Below are positions 17,274 through 25,777 of a stretch of DNA of 64,000 nucleotides, piece by piece (position 1 is the first letter of the stretch; each line of letters opens with the position of its first letter). The DNA comes from Stenotrophomonas sp. NA06056 (lineage in GTDB: Bacteria; Pseudomonadota; Gammaproteobacteria; Xanthomonadales; Xanthomonadaceae). Position numbers and translations under genes: made by a program. The notes under the pieces were generated by a model. It saw only the letters and a program-made list of their open reading frames with translations. It searched no databases and was not told the origin of the DNA. The stretch lies in the NCBI RefSeq assembly GCF_013364355.1, contig NZ_CP054931.1, positions 2,542,001 to 2,606,000 on the forward strand, written 5' to 3'.

Positions 17274-17567
17274 ATGAAAGCCTCTTTCCTGCTCGCCGCC
17301 GCCCTGCTGGTCAGCCTCCCGCTTGCCGCCAACGCAACCACCCCACAGCAGCAGCGCATGGCCGACTGCTCGGCCAAGAACAAGGGGCTTAAAGGCGACG
17401 CCTACAAGTCCGCGCAGAGCGCATGCCTGAGCTCACACGCAGCCGCCCCGGCAACCCCCACCACGCCGCAGGAACGCATGAAGAAGTGCAACGCCGACGC
17501 CGCCACCAAGAAGCTCGCCGGTGACGCCCGCAAGACCTTCATGAGCAGCTGCCTCAAGGCATCGTAA
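17274..17567 (+). CDS. psiF: PsiF-family phosphate-starvation-inducible periplasmic protein
   Basis: A 97-aa exported protein: signal peptide MKASFLLAAALLVSLPLAANA and then two copies of the PsiF repeat, each with a Cys pair (MADCSAKNKGLKGDAY..ACL and KKCNADAATKKLAGDAR..SCL). In E. coli psiF belongs to the Pho regulon. Its place next to the phytase/phosphatase operon fits a phosphate-starvation region. No convincing Pho box was found upstream. The molecular function of PsiF is unknown. Confidence 0.88.
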   Translation: MKASFLLAAALLVSLPLAANATTPQQQRMADCSAKNKGLKGDAYKSAQSACLSSHAAAPATPTTPQERMKKCNADAATKKLAGDARKTFMSSCLKAS

Positions 17568-17586
17568 GAACAGCGAAGAAAGGCCC

Positions 17587-17609
17587 ATCCACGCATGGCG
17601 TGGATCTAC
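17587..17609 (-). repeat. SMAG-type (GTAG) REP element
   Basis: ATCCACGCATGGCGTGGATC then TAC on the plus strand, so the GTAG head is on the minus strand. A degenerate copy follows at 17628-17651. Confidence 0.9.
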
Positions 17610-17676
17610 TGACCGTCACCTCGAACCTATGCGCGCATGGCGTGGATGTACTGGCCACCGGAAAACGGTCGAAGGT

Positions 17677-17772
17677 GGGGCGGTGTCGGATTGCGGGGTG
17701 TCAGCCGCATGGATGCGGCTGCCAAGCCTACAGGGACGTACTTGCGGCGTCCCCGCCATCCGACACCGCCCC
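17677..17772 (-). repeat. Structured hairpin element, copy A
   Basis: Arms 17677-17698 and 17751-17772 pair over 22 bp with one mismatch. Read on the minus strand, hairpin 2 is the standard AGCCGCA-TCCA-TGCGGCT. Hairpin 1 is a variant (AAGTACGTCCCTGTAGGCTT) replacing the usual CCCA-TCCA-TGGG at the same length. Same family as the elements at 22846, 23101, 43388, 44470 and 55321. Confidence 0.8.
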
Positions 17773-17791
17773 GCCACCCCACGGATAGCCC

Positions 17792-17842
<51 letters not shown>

Positions 17843-17857
17843 GTTGATTCGGCAGGT

Positions 17858-17874
17858 GCAGGGCGCAGCCCTGC
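17858..17874. repeat. Palindrome GCAGGGCGCAGCCCTGC
   Basis: 17-bp inverted repeat after the hexanucleotide tract. The identical palindrome occurs at 23251-23267 in the same relative place after copy C, so it is part of a shared module. It may also act on transcripts of the MBL gene. Confidence 0.8.
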
Positions 17875-17883
17875 CGGCAAACC

Positions 17884-18771
17884 TCACCCCAACGCCCGCG
17901 CCTTCAGCTCACCCTGCTCGTGCAGCGTAACGAAACGCCCTTTCTCATCCCGCCCAACCTGCGCCAATGCCACCTGCGGGTCATGGGTGAAGAACAGATG
18001 CACGTTGCGCGCCAGCTTGTCTTCCAGGAACTGCCGCTTCTCGTCGATCAACAGTTCGGCATTGCGGTCGTACCCCATCGTGATCGGCACGTGCACCCAC
18101 GAACGACCGGGAATCAGGTCGGCGCAGAACACCACGCCGCCGTGCGCCCTTTCGCCTGCGCGCCCCTGCCCCACGATCTCGGCCAGCATCAGCCCCGGCG
18201 TGTGGCCGTCGCTGTAGCTGAAACGCACGCTGTGGCCGAGCACCTTCGAATACTCACCGTCCACCACTTCCAGGCGTCCACTGGCCTGCAGCAGGCCCGG
18301 CAGTTCCGGAATGAAGCTGGCACGATCGCGCGGGTGCGGCTGCAACGCACGCTGCCAATGCTGCGCACCGACCACGTACGTCGCATTGGGGAACAGCAGT
18401 TCCGCTTCACGACCTTCGCGCCACGCTGCCAGCAGGCCACCGGCATGATCGAAGTGCAGATGGCTGAGCACCACCACGTCGATGTCTTCGTGCTCGAAGC
18501 CGGCTTCGCGCAGTGAATCGATCAGCACATGCTGGCTTTCCTGCACGCCATAGCGCTCGCGCATGCGCGGATCGAAAAACGCACCGATGCCGGTTTCGAA
18601 CAGCACCGTCTTGCCTTCCAGCGGGCTGGCCAACAACGCCCGGCAAGCCAGCTCGATGCGATTGAGCTCATCCGGTGCTGCCCATTTTTCCCACAACGCA
18701 CGCGGTGCATTGCCGAACATCGCACCGCCATCCAGGCGTTGTGTATTACCGCGGATCGACCATAGTTTCAT
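17884..18771 (-). CDS. Metallo-beta-lactamase-fold hydrolase (AHL-lactonase-like subgroup)
   Basis: A 295-aa cytosolic MBL-fold enzyme. The zinc motif is intact: His104-x-His106-x-Asp108-His109 in [10 protein letters not shown], with later ligands in [16 protein letters not shown] and the C-terminal FFTHDP. The length and the [11 protein letters not shown] start resemble the quorum-quenching lactonase / YtnP-like subgroup. AHL hydrolysis cannot be claimed from sequence. No signal peptide. It stands alone, with repeats on its 3' side and the gamma-glutamyltransferase terminator upstream. Confidence 0.85.
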   Translation of the reverse strand: MKLWSIRGNTQRLDGGAMFGNAPRALWEKWAAPDELNRIELACRALLASPLEGKTVLFETGIGAFFDPRMRERYGVQESQHVLIDSLREAGFEHEDIDVVVLSHLHFDHAGGLLAAWREGREAELLFPNATYVVGAQHWQRALQPHPRDRASFIPELPGLLQASGRLEVVDGEYSKVLGHSVRFSYSDGHTPGLMLAEIVGQGRAGERAHGGVVFCADLIPGRSWVHVPITMGYDRNAELLIDEKRQFLEDKLARNVHLFFTHDPQVALAQVGRDEKGRFVTLHEQGELKARALG

Positions 18772-18820
18772 GACGCAATTATCGGTGGCCGCTCGTTAAA
18801 TAATCGCTAGCGGGGAAATG

Positions 18821-18850
18821 AAAAACCCCGCCGTTGCGGGCGGGGTTCTC
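18821..18850 (-). terminator. Rho-independent terminator of the ggt transcript
   Basis: Stem AACCCCGCC (18824-18832) pairs with GGCGGGGTT (18839-18847); on the minus strand the stem is followed by a T run. A degenerate REP palindrome (CGCCGGGCATGGCCCGGCG) follows at about 18862-18880. Confidence 0.85.
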
Positions 18851-18891
18851 AGATCTGCGTCCGCCGGGCATGGCCCGGCGCTTCCGCCGGA

Positions 18892-20619
18892 TCAGGGGGC
18901 CGGCACGACCTGGGCGCTGCCGACCGGGTTGCGCGGATCGCTGCCGCCAAACAGCTTGTTGGCCTTGCGGTCCCATTCCACCGTCTGCAGGTTGCCCCAC
19001 ACATGGCTGGAACCACGACCACCGGCGGCGACTTCACCCGGCAGGTCGATCTTGTGGCCCATCGCCTGCAGCTGCTTGATGGTGGCAGCGTCAAACGCGT
19101 TGCTCTCGGCCTCGATCAGGTCCGGCAGCCACTGGTGGTGGTAGCGCGGCAGCGCGGCGACCTGCTGCGCATCCAGGCCAGCGTCGTAGCCGAGGATGCC
19201 CAGCAGCACCATGGTGATGATGCGGCTGCCACCAGGCGTGCCCAGCACGATCACCTTGTCGTCGTTCTCCATGAACGTCGGCGTCATCGAGCTGAGCATG
19301 CGCTTGCCCGCTTTCGGTGCATTGGCGGCGTAGCCCATCACGCCAAAGGCGTTGGGCGTGCCCGGCTTCAGCGCGAAGTCGTCCATCTCGTTGTTCAGCA
19401 GCACACCGGTGCCCTTTGGAATCAGGCCCGAGCCGTACAGCAGGTTGACGGTCTGGGTGGCGCCGACACGATTGCCATCACGGTCGATGATCGAGAAATG
19501 GGTGGTCTCGTCATCCTCCAACGGCGTCGGATTACCCGACAGCAGGTCGCTGGGGGTGGCCTTTTCCGGGTGGATGGTGGCACGCAGGCCCTGCGCGTAG
19601 TCCTTGCTGGCCAGCACCTTCTGCGGGATCTGCACGAAATCCGGATCGCCAAGGAAGAAGGTACGGTCACGGTAGGCACGGCGCATCGACTCGACCACCA
19701 GATGGGTGCGGTGCGCCGCATCCATCTGCTTGATGTCCCAGCCTTCCAGGATCTGCAGCATGCTGGCCAGGGCGATGCCACCGGAGGACGGCGGCGGTGC
19801 AGTGGTGATCTTCCAGCCGTTGTAGTTGAAGACGATCGGCGCGCGCTGCTTCACGCGGTAGCCAGCCAGTTCTTCGGCGGTCCACTTGCCGCCGGCCTGC
19901 TTCACGCCGGCCAGCAGCAGCTTGCCGGTCTGGCCCTTGTAGAAGCCATCGAAGCCACCGGCAGCCAGGCGCTCCAGGGTCTGCGCCAGTTCCGGCTGCT
20001 TGAACAGGTCACCGGTGGCGATCGGCTTGCCGTTGCGCAGGTAGACCTCGCGCGTGCCGGGGTAACGCTCCATCACTTCACGGCGCGAGGCATAACCCTT
20101 GGCCATGCGGTCGTACACCGGGAAGCCCTCACGCGCGATGCGGATCGCCGGCTGCAGCGAGGCCGCCAGCGGCAGCTTGCCGTGCTTGGCCGACAGCTCG
20201 ACCAGTGCCGCCGGCAGGCCCGGAATGCCGGCCGACCACGGGCCGTTGACCGATCGGTCGCGGTCCAGGTCGCCCTTCTTGTCGAGGAAGGCCTGCGGCG
20301 TGGCTGCGGCCGGCGCGGTCTCGCGCGCGTCCAGCATCACGTCCTTGCCGGTGGCCGCATCATGCAGCAGGAAGAAACCGCCGCCACCGAGGCCGGAGCT
20401 GATCGGCTCGACCACGGCCAGGGTGGAGGAGACCGCCACCGCCGCGTCGAAGGCATTGCCGCCCTGGGCCAGGATGTCGACACCGGCCTGGGTGGCCAAG
20501 GCGTGTCCGCTGGCGATGGCCGCGCCGTCAGGACGCTCGGCGCGGGCCGGGGCATCTGCCCAGGCGATGGGGCTCAGCAGCAGGCCGAGCAACAACAGGG
20601 GGCGGGCGAACGGCTTCAT
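18892..20619 (-). CDS. ggt: Gamma-glutamyltransferase, exported
   Basis: Periplasmic N-terminal-nucleophile enzyme that removes the gamma-glutamyl group of glutathione; 575 aa. A signal peptide (MKPFARPLLLLGLLLSPIAWA) precedes the large subunit, with SGLGGGGFFLLHD and ALVELSAKHGKLPLA. Autocleavage is expected before Thr372 in ETTHFSIIDRDGN, the usual Thr-Thr-His-(Tyr/Phe)-Ser junction. The small subunit has the oxyanion-type GTPGGSRIITMVL. The ATG overlaps the TGA of the ferredoxin gene (ATGA), so it is coupled to it. A strong terminator follows. Confidence 0.95.
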   Translation of the reverse strand: MKPFARPLLLLGLLLSPIAWADAPARAERPDGAAIASGHALATQAGVDILAQGGNAFDAAVAVSSTLAVVEPISSGLGGGGFFLLHDAATGKDVMLDARETAPAAATPQAFLDKKGDLDRDRSVNGPWSAGIPGLPAALVELSAKHGKLPLAASLQPAIRIAREGFPVYDRMAKGYASRREVMERYPGTREVYLRNGKPIATGDLFKQPELAQTLERLAAGGFDGFYKGQTGKLLLAGVKQAGGKWTAEELAGYRVKQRAPIVFNYNGWKITTAPPPSSGGIALASMLQILEGWDIKQMDAAHRTHLVVESMRRAYRDRTFFLGDPDFVQIPQKVLASKDYAQGLRATIHPEKATPSDLLSGNPTPLEDDETTHFSIIDRDGNRVGATQTVNLLYGSGLIPKGTGVLLNNEMDDFALKPGTPNAFGVMGYAANAPKAGKRMLSSMTPTFMENDDKVIVLGTPGGSRIITMVLLGILGYDAGLDAQQVAALPRYHHQWLPDLIEAESNAFDAATIKQLQAMGHKIDLPGEVAAGGRGSSHVWGNLQTVEWDRKANKLFGGSDPRNPVGSAQVVPAP

Positions 20620-20897
20620 TCGGATGGGGGCTCCGCATAGAGTTCGGGATGATCGTGCTGCAGTTGGCGCAACTTGGCCAGCAGCTCGATTTCGGTTTCG
20701 ACGATGTCCGGATCCGGGTCGATGCATTCGACCGGGCACACGACCACGCACTGCGGTTCGTCGAAATGGCCCACGCACTCGGTACAGCGGGCGGGGTCGA
20801 TCACGTAGATGGTTTCACCCATCGTGATGGCCTGGTTCGGGCAGGCCGGCTCGCATACGTCACAGTTGACGCAGAGCTCATTGATTTTCAGCGACAT
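20616..20897 (-). CDS. yfhL: YfhL-type 2[4Fe-4S] ferredoxin
   Basis: A 93-aa low-potential ferredoxin. The first cluster motif is CVNCDVCEPACP. The second is the family's altered form CTECVGHFDEPQCVVVCP, with an insert between the second and third Cys. This insert plus the C-terminal helix marks the YfhL/Alvin-type ferredoxins. Such genes often lie next to coaD, and coaD is two genes upstream here. The overlap with ggt is discussed there. Electron partner unknown. Confidence 0.93.
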   Translation of the reverse strand: MSLKINELCVNCDVCEPACPNQAITMGETIYVIDPARCTECVGHFDEPQCVVVCPVECIDPDPDIVETEIELLAKLRQLQHDHPELYAEPPSE

Positions 20898-21029
20898 GGC
20901 GATACTCCACGCCCGCGCCTTGGGACAAGGACCGGACTGCGCGGGCGCGCGGGCCGGTCAGGTCATCAGCGGCGCCCATCGCAGGGCGCCGCCCGGGTCG
21001 TGCCGCAGCACGACCGCCTCGGCTCGGTC

Positions 21030-21521
21030 TTACTTGGCTTCGACGAAAATGTACTCGGCACCGGTCGGCTGGACCACGGCCTGGACGCGGGCGTTGTCGG
21101 CGGACTGGCCGATGAACACCACGCGCACGCCCTTCATGGAATCCGGCGAGACGTCCTTGAACACGACCTGGATCATGTCAGCCATCTTGCCCGAGGCCGA
21201 CGAACCGAAGGCCAGCATGTTGCCCGGCTGCACGCCACGGGCCACGGCCTGGGTCGCGCTTTCGGTCTGGCGCTCGTACTTGGCCTGGAAGTCCGGGTCG
21301 GTTTCCGGCGAGAGGTAGTACAGGAACGGGCTGTTGGTGATGTTGCCCATGTTCTGGATGGCCACTTCCTGCAGGTACTTCTTCCAGCCTGCGTCGTCTT
21401 CCTTGGCCGGCGCGACCAGCGCCTGCTTGGCTTCGTCGACCGGAGCGGCTTCTTCCTTCTTGCAGGCGGTGAAAGCCAGGGCAAACGAGGCGATCAGCAT
21501 CGCGCGCATGGTGTTGTTCAT
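21030..21521 (-). CDS. Putative lipoprotein, unknown function
   Basis: 163 aa with a signal peptide and lipobox FTAC (Cys20) followed by KKEEAAPVDEAK, so probably anchored in the envelope. The mature part has NMGNITNSPFLYYLSPETDP and a C-terminal beta-rich region MKGVRVVFIGQSADNARVQAVVQPTGAEYIFVEAK. I do not recognise a domain. It sits between coaD and the ferredoxin gene on the same strand and may share their transcript (gap to coaD 78 bp). Confidence 0.8.
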   Translation of the reverse strand: MNNTMRAMLIASFALAFTACKKEEAAPVDEAKQALVAPAKEDDAGWKKYLQEVAIQNMGNITNSPFLYYLSPETDPDFQAKYERQTESATQAVARGVQPGNMLAFGSSASGKMADMIQVVFKDVSPDSMKGVRVVFIGQSADNARVQAVVQPTGAEYIFVEAK

Positions 21522-21599
21522 GGGTTTCCTCCCGGAATGTTGCGTGTTGGTGTGCGTAATAGGGTGCGTGGTACTACAGGATCTACTGCTGGGCAGGGC

Positions 21600-22714
<1,115 letters not shown>

Positions 22715-22762
22715 CGGCGCCCCCGGCGGGGTTCATTCGAGAATTTCAGCATGAGCAGGATT

Positions 22763-22788
22763 GTAGTTCGGCCGGGCGGCGCCCGGCA
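22763..22788 (+). repeat. REP-like element, GTAG head
   Basis: GTAGTTCG then GCCGGGCGGCGCCCGGC palindrome, the GCCGGGC variant of the family. Confidence 0.75.
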
Positions 22789-22845
22789 CCCGCAGAGGCC
22801 GAAGCAACAGCCGAAGCAACTTCAAAAGCTTGATCCCTGTGGGTT

Positions 22846-22947
22846 GGCGGGGTGGGTCCGGTTGCGGGGGACGCCGTGAATCCGTCCATGGAGGCTCGGT
22901 CGCGCCATCCATGGCGCTCACGCCCCCGCAACCGGACCCACCCCGCC
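22846..22947 (+). repeat. Structured hairpin element, copy B
   Basis: Arms 22846-22870 and 22923-22947 are perfect 25-bp complements. Core: GACGCCGTGA, hairpin 1 TCCG-TCCA-TGGA, linker GGCTCGGTC, hairpin 2 GCGCCA-TCCA-TGGCGC, then TCAC, which can pair with GTGA. Flanked on the right by TTCGACAGTTTCC. Confidence 0.85.
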
Positions 22948-22984
22948 TTCGACAGTTTCCTGCGATCTGTCGGAACGACTCTTG

Positions 22985-23023
22985 GGGTCAGATCCGTTTT
23001 CCGTAGGAAAACGGATCTGACCC
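22985..23023. repeat. Perfect palindrome with 18-bp arms
   Basis: Arms GGGTCAGATCCGTTTTCC (22985-23002) and its complement (23006-23023) around a 3-nt loop GTA. It lies midway between structured elements B and C. Similar GGGTCAG... hairpins are, to my knowledge, common in Stenotrophomonas. Confidence 0.9.
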
Positions 23024-23053
23024 TGGTTTGGATTTCGATATCTGGGAGATTTC

Positions 23054-23076
23054 ATCCACGCATGGCGTGGATCTAC
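23054..23076 (-). repeat. SMAG-type (GTAG) REP element
   Basis: Same ATCCACGC/GCGTGGAT palindrome as at 6048 and 17587; head on the minus strand. Confidence 0.9.
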
Positions 23077-23100
23077 TGCAGGTCGCGACGATCTGTCGAA

Positions 23101-23204
23101 GGCGGGGTGGTGTGGGTTGGCAGGACCGTTGGCGCCATGGATGGCGCCATCGAGCCCCCATGGATGGGTTTACGGCGCGTCCTGCCCACCCACACCGCCC
23201 CGCC
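23101..23204 (-). repeat. Structured hairpin element, copy C
   Basis: Arms 23101-23126 and 23179-23204 pair over 26 positions with one mismatch and one G-T wobble. Minus-strand core: hairpin 1 CCCA-TCCA-TGGG and hairpin 2 GGCGCCA-TCCA-TGGCGCC. Inverse orientation to copy B. Confidence 0.85.
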
Positions 23205-23357
23205 ATCCCACGGAATGTCCGCTGTTGCTGTTGCCCTGGCCTCTGCGGGTGCAGGGCGCAGCCCTGCCCGACCAACCCCTTGATTTCGGGACAATCACCC
23301 TTACCCCTTGGCGAGGCCGCACGCGCTGACGCGGCACCGCACATGGAGCCCTACCTG

Positions 23358-25250
23358 ATGACCGAGACGATCCAGACCGAAACCCTTGGCTTCCAGACCG
23401 AAGTCAAGCAGCTGCTGCAGCTGATGATCCACTCGCTGTACTCCAACAAGGAAATCTTCCTCCGCGAGCTGGTCTCCAACGCCGCCGACGCCGCCGACAA
23501 GCTGCGCTTCGAAGCCCTGACCCAGCCTGCCCTGCTGGAAGGCGACAGCGAACTGCGCGTGCGCGTCAGCTTCGATCCGGCCGCCCACACCATCACCATC
23601 GAAGACAACGGCATCGGCATGAGCCGCGCCGAAGCCATCGCCCATCTGGGCACGATCGCCAAGTCCGGCACCGGCGACTTCCTGCGCCAGCTGTCCGGCG
23701 ACCAGAAGAAGGATTCGCAGCTGATCGGCCAGTTCGGCGTCGGCTTCTACAGCGCCTTCATCGTCGCCGATGAAGTCGAAGTCACCTCGCGTCGCGCCGG
23801 TCTGGCAGCCAATGAAGGCGTGCGCTGGACCTCGCGTGGCGAAGGCGATTTCGACGTCGCCACCATCGACAAGGCCGAGCGCGGCACCCGCATCGTCCTG
23901 CACCTGAAGGATGGCGAGCACGACTTCGCCGACGGCTGGCGCCTGCGCAGCATCCTCAAGAAGTATTCGGACCACATCGGCCTGCCGATCCAGATGCCGA
24001 AGGAAGACGCTGAAGAAGGCGCCGCGATCGAGTGGGAAACCGTCAACCGCGCCAGCGCGCTGTGGACCCGCCCGCGCACCGAGATCAGCGATTCGGAGTA
24101 CACCGAGTTCTATAAGCACGTCGCCCACGATCACAGCGACCCGCTGGCGTGGAGCCACAACAAGGTTGAAGGCAAGCTGGAGTACACCTCGCTGCTGTAC
24201 GTGCCGGGCCGTGCGCCGTTCGACCTGTACCACCGCGATGCGCCCAAGGGCCTGAAGCTGTACGTGCAGCGCGTGTTCGTGATGGACCAGGCCGAGCAGT
24301 TCCTGCCGCTGTACCTGCGCTTCATCAAGGGCGTGGTCGATTCCAACGATCTGTCGCTGAACGTCTCGCGCGAGATCCTGCAGTCCGGCCCGGTCATCGA
24401 TTCGATGAAGGCTGCGCTGACCAAGCGTTCGCTGGACATGCTGGACAAGCTGGCCGCCGACAAGCCCGAGCAGTACGCCACGTTCTGGAAGGAATTCGGC
24501 CAGGTGCTGAAGGAAGGCCCGGCCGAGGACTACAACAACCGTGAGAAGGTGGCCGGCCTGCTGCGCTTCGCCTCCACCCGTGGCGAGGCCGATGCACAGA
24601 GCGTGTCGTTGGCCGATTACATCGGCCGCATGGCCGAAGGCCAGGACAAGATCTATTACCTGACCGGCGAGAGCTACAGCCAGGTGCGCAACAGCCCGCA
24701 CCTGGAAGTGTTCCGCAAGAAGGGCATCGAAGTCCTGCTGCTGACCGATCGCATCGATGAATGGCTGATGGGCTACCTGACCGATTTCGACGGCAAGGGC
24801 TTCGTCGACATCGCCCGTGGCGACCTGGACCTGGGCGCGCTGGAAAGCGAAGCCGACAAGCAGGAACAGGAGGCGGCAGCGAAGGACAAGCAAGGCCTGG
24901 TCGAGCGCCTGAAGACCGTGCTCGGCGATGACGTGGCCGAAGTGCGCGTCTCGCACCGCCTGACCGATTCACCGGCGGTGCTGGCCATCGGCGAACAGGA
25001 CCTGGGCCTGCAGATGCGCCAGATCCTGGAAGCCAGCGGGCAGAAGGTACCCGACAGCAAGCCGGTACTGGAGATCAACCCGGGTCATCCGCTGATCGCC
25101 AAGCTGGATGCCGAAGCCGACGGCGCACGTTTCGACGACCTGGGCCGGGTGCTGTTCGACCAGGCCGCACTGGCCGCCGGCGACAGCCTGAAGGATCCGG
25201 GTGCTTACGTGGCCCGTCTGAACAAGCTGCTGCTGGAGCTGTCGGCCTGA
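23358..25250 (+). CDS. htpG: Molecular chaperone HtpG (Hsp90)
   Basis: Cytosolic ATP-dependent chaperone, 630 aa. The N-terminal GHKL ATPase domain has [20 protein letters not shown] and [17 protein letters not shown]. The middle domain has [11 protein letters not shown] with the catalytic Arg, and a C-terminal dimerisation domain follows. The start is placed at ATG 23358 because GGAG lies 7 nt upstream and the protein then begins [20 protein letters not shown] like its relatives; an ATG at 23343 is the alternative. Monocistronic, behind a repeat-rich gap. Confidence 0.97.
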   Translation: MTETIQTETLGFQTEVKQLLQLMIHSLYSNKEIFLRELVSNAADAADKLRFEALTQPALLEGDSELRVRVSFDPAAHTITIEDNGIGMSRAEAIAHLGTIAKSGTGDFLRQLSGDQKKDSQLIGQFGVGFYSAFIVADEVEVTSRRAGLAANEGVRWTSRGEGDFDVATIDKAERGTRIVLHLKDGEHDFADGWRLRSILKKYSDHIGLPIQMPKEDAEEGAAIEWETVNRASALWTRPRTEISDSEYTEFYKHVAHDHSDPLAWSHNKVEGKLEYTSLLYVPGRAPFDLYHRDAPKGLKLYVQRVFVMDQAEQFLPLYLRFIKGVVDSNDLSLNVSREILQSGPVIDSMKAALTKRSLDMLDKLAADKPEQYATFWKEFGQVLKEGPAEDYNNREKVAGLLRFASTRGEADAQSVSLADYIGRMAEGQDKIYYLTGESYSQVRNSPHLEVFRKKGIEVLLLTDRIDEWLMGYLTDFDGKGFVDIARGDLDLGALESEADKQEQEAAAKDKQGLVERLKTVLGDDVAEVRVSHRLTDSPAVLAIGEQDLGLQMRQILEASGQKVPDSKPVLEINPGHPLIAKLDAEADGARFDDLGRVLFDQAALAAGDSLKDPGAYVARLNKLLLELSA

Positions 25251-25277
25251 TCGACGCCGGGATCTCCCGGTCAGGTG

Positions 25278-25299
25278 GGTGCCAACCTCGGTTGGCACC
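25278..25299. terminator. Hairpin GGTGCCAACC/GGTTGGCACC after htpG
   Basis: 10-bp stem with 2-nt spacing, 28 bp past the htpG stop. No T run, so it may be a REP-type palindrome that doubles as a transcript end. A short direct repeat CGGATCAGGCCC follows (about 25314 and 25339). Confidence 0.45.
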
Positions 25300-25342
25300 T
25301 ATCAGAGCCGGTCGGATCAGGCCCCACCAAGAACCGCTCGGA

Positions 25343-25645
25343 TCAGGCCCGTCGATCCAGCAGCGAGCCAAGCATCTGGTCCTCGCGGCGGATTACCGCC
25401 GCGTTGGCAGCAAAGACCAGCACTTCAGCCTTGGCGGCCAACAGGTCACCCAGCGGCGCAGCGAGGTCGCTGCCGCCGACGGAAGTCACGCGGGCGTCCA
25501 CCCCGCCCTGCGCTGCCGCTTCGCGCTGCAGTTGCAGGCGCGGTGCATCCAGGGTCGTCAGGTTGGCCACGTTGTGCGCGGCCACCTGCACACCCTGCTG
25601 GGCCGCACGCATCCCGCTGAGGGCAATACCGGTCACATCGTTCAT
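25343..25645 (-). CDS. Orphan short protein with flagellar-rod N-terminal motif
   Basis: 100 aa beginning MNDVTGIALSGMRAAQQGVQ and continuing VAAHNVANLTT. This is the SGMxAAxxxxxxxAxNxAN signature at the N terminus of flagellar rod, hook and hook-associated proteins (FlgB/C/E/G/K), where it forms the D0 coiled coil. The protein is too short to be any of these, and no other flagellar gene is within the window. The rest is Ala/Asp/Leu-rich with a C-terminal helix (AAKAEVLVFAANAAVIRREDQMLGSLLD) like the rod proteins' closing helix. So it has both D0 halves and no intervening domain. Role unknown; convergent with htpG. Confidence 0.65.
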   Translation of the reverse strand: MNDVTGIALSGMRAAQQGVQVAAHNVANLTTLDAPRLQLQREAAAQGGVDARVTSVGGSDLAAPLGDLLAAKAEVLVFAANAAVIRREDQMLGSLLDRRA

Positions 25646-25777
25646 CGGGGGGTCTCCCAGGCCACCCAACGCAGCCCTCCGGACCGGTTAACGGCCGCGC
25701 GGCCGCGACCTTGAGTCCACGCCGGCCAGACAGGCCCGGGTGGTAGCATATCCCTCTGATTTCAGCGCCTTTTGCCA

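Larger units (their letters stand above)
22715..23357. other. 643-bp gene-free repeat island before htpG
   Basis: Contains a REP-like element (22763), structured element copy B (22846-22947), an 18-bp-arm palindrome (22985-23023), a GTAG repeat (23054), copy C in inverse orientation (23101-23204) and a short GCTGTT tract with a palindrome (23221-23267). No coding ORF is supported. The htpG promoter should lie at the right end, but no clear heat-shock promoter was identified. Confidence 0.85.

Noticed and set aside
23028-23357. N-terminal extension of htpG running through the repeats
   Set aside because: It reads through a REP element and a structured repeat; the Hsp90 N terminus begins at 23358 with its own ribosome-binding site.
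23301-24956. 551-codon ORF opposite htpG
   Set aside because: Mirror of the htpG reading frame; the product is a typical antisense composition artefact.
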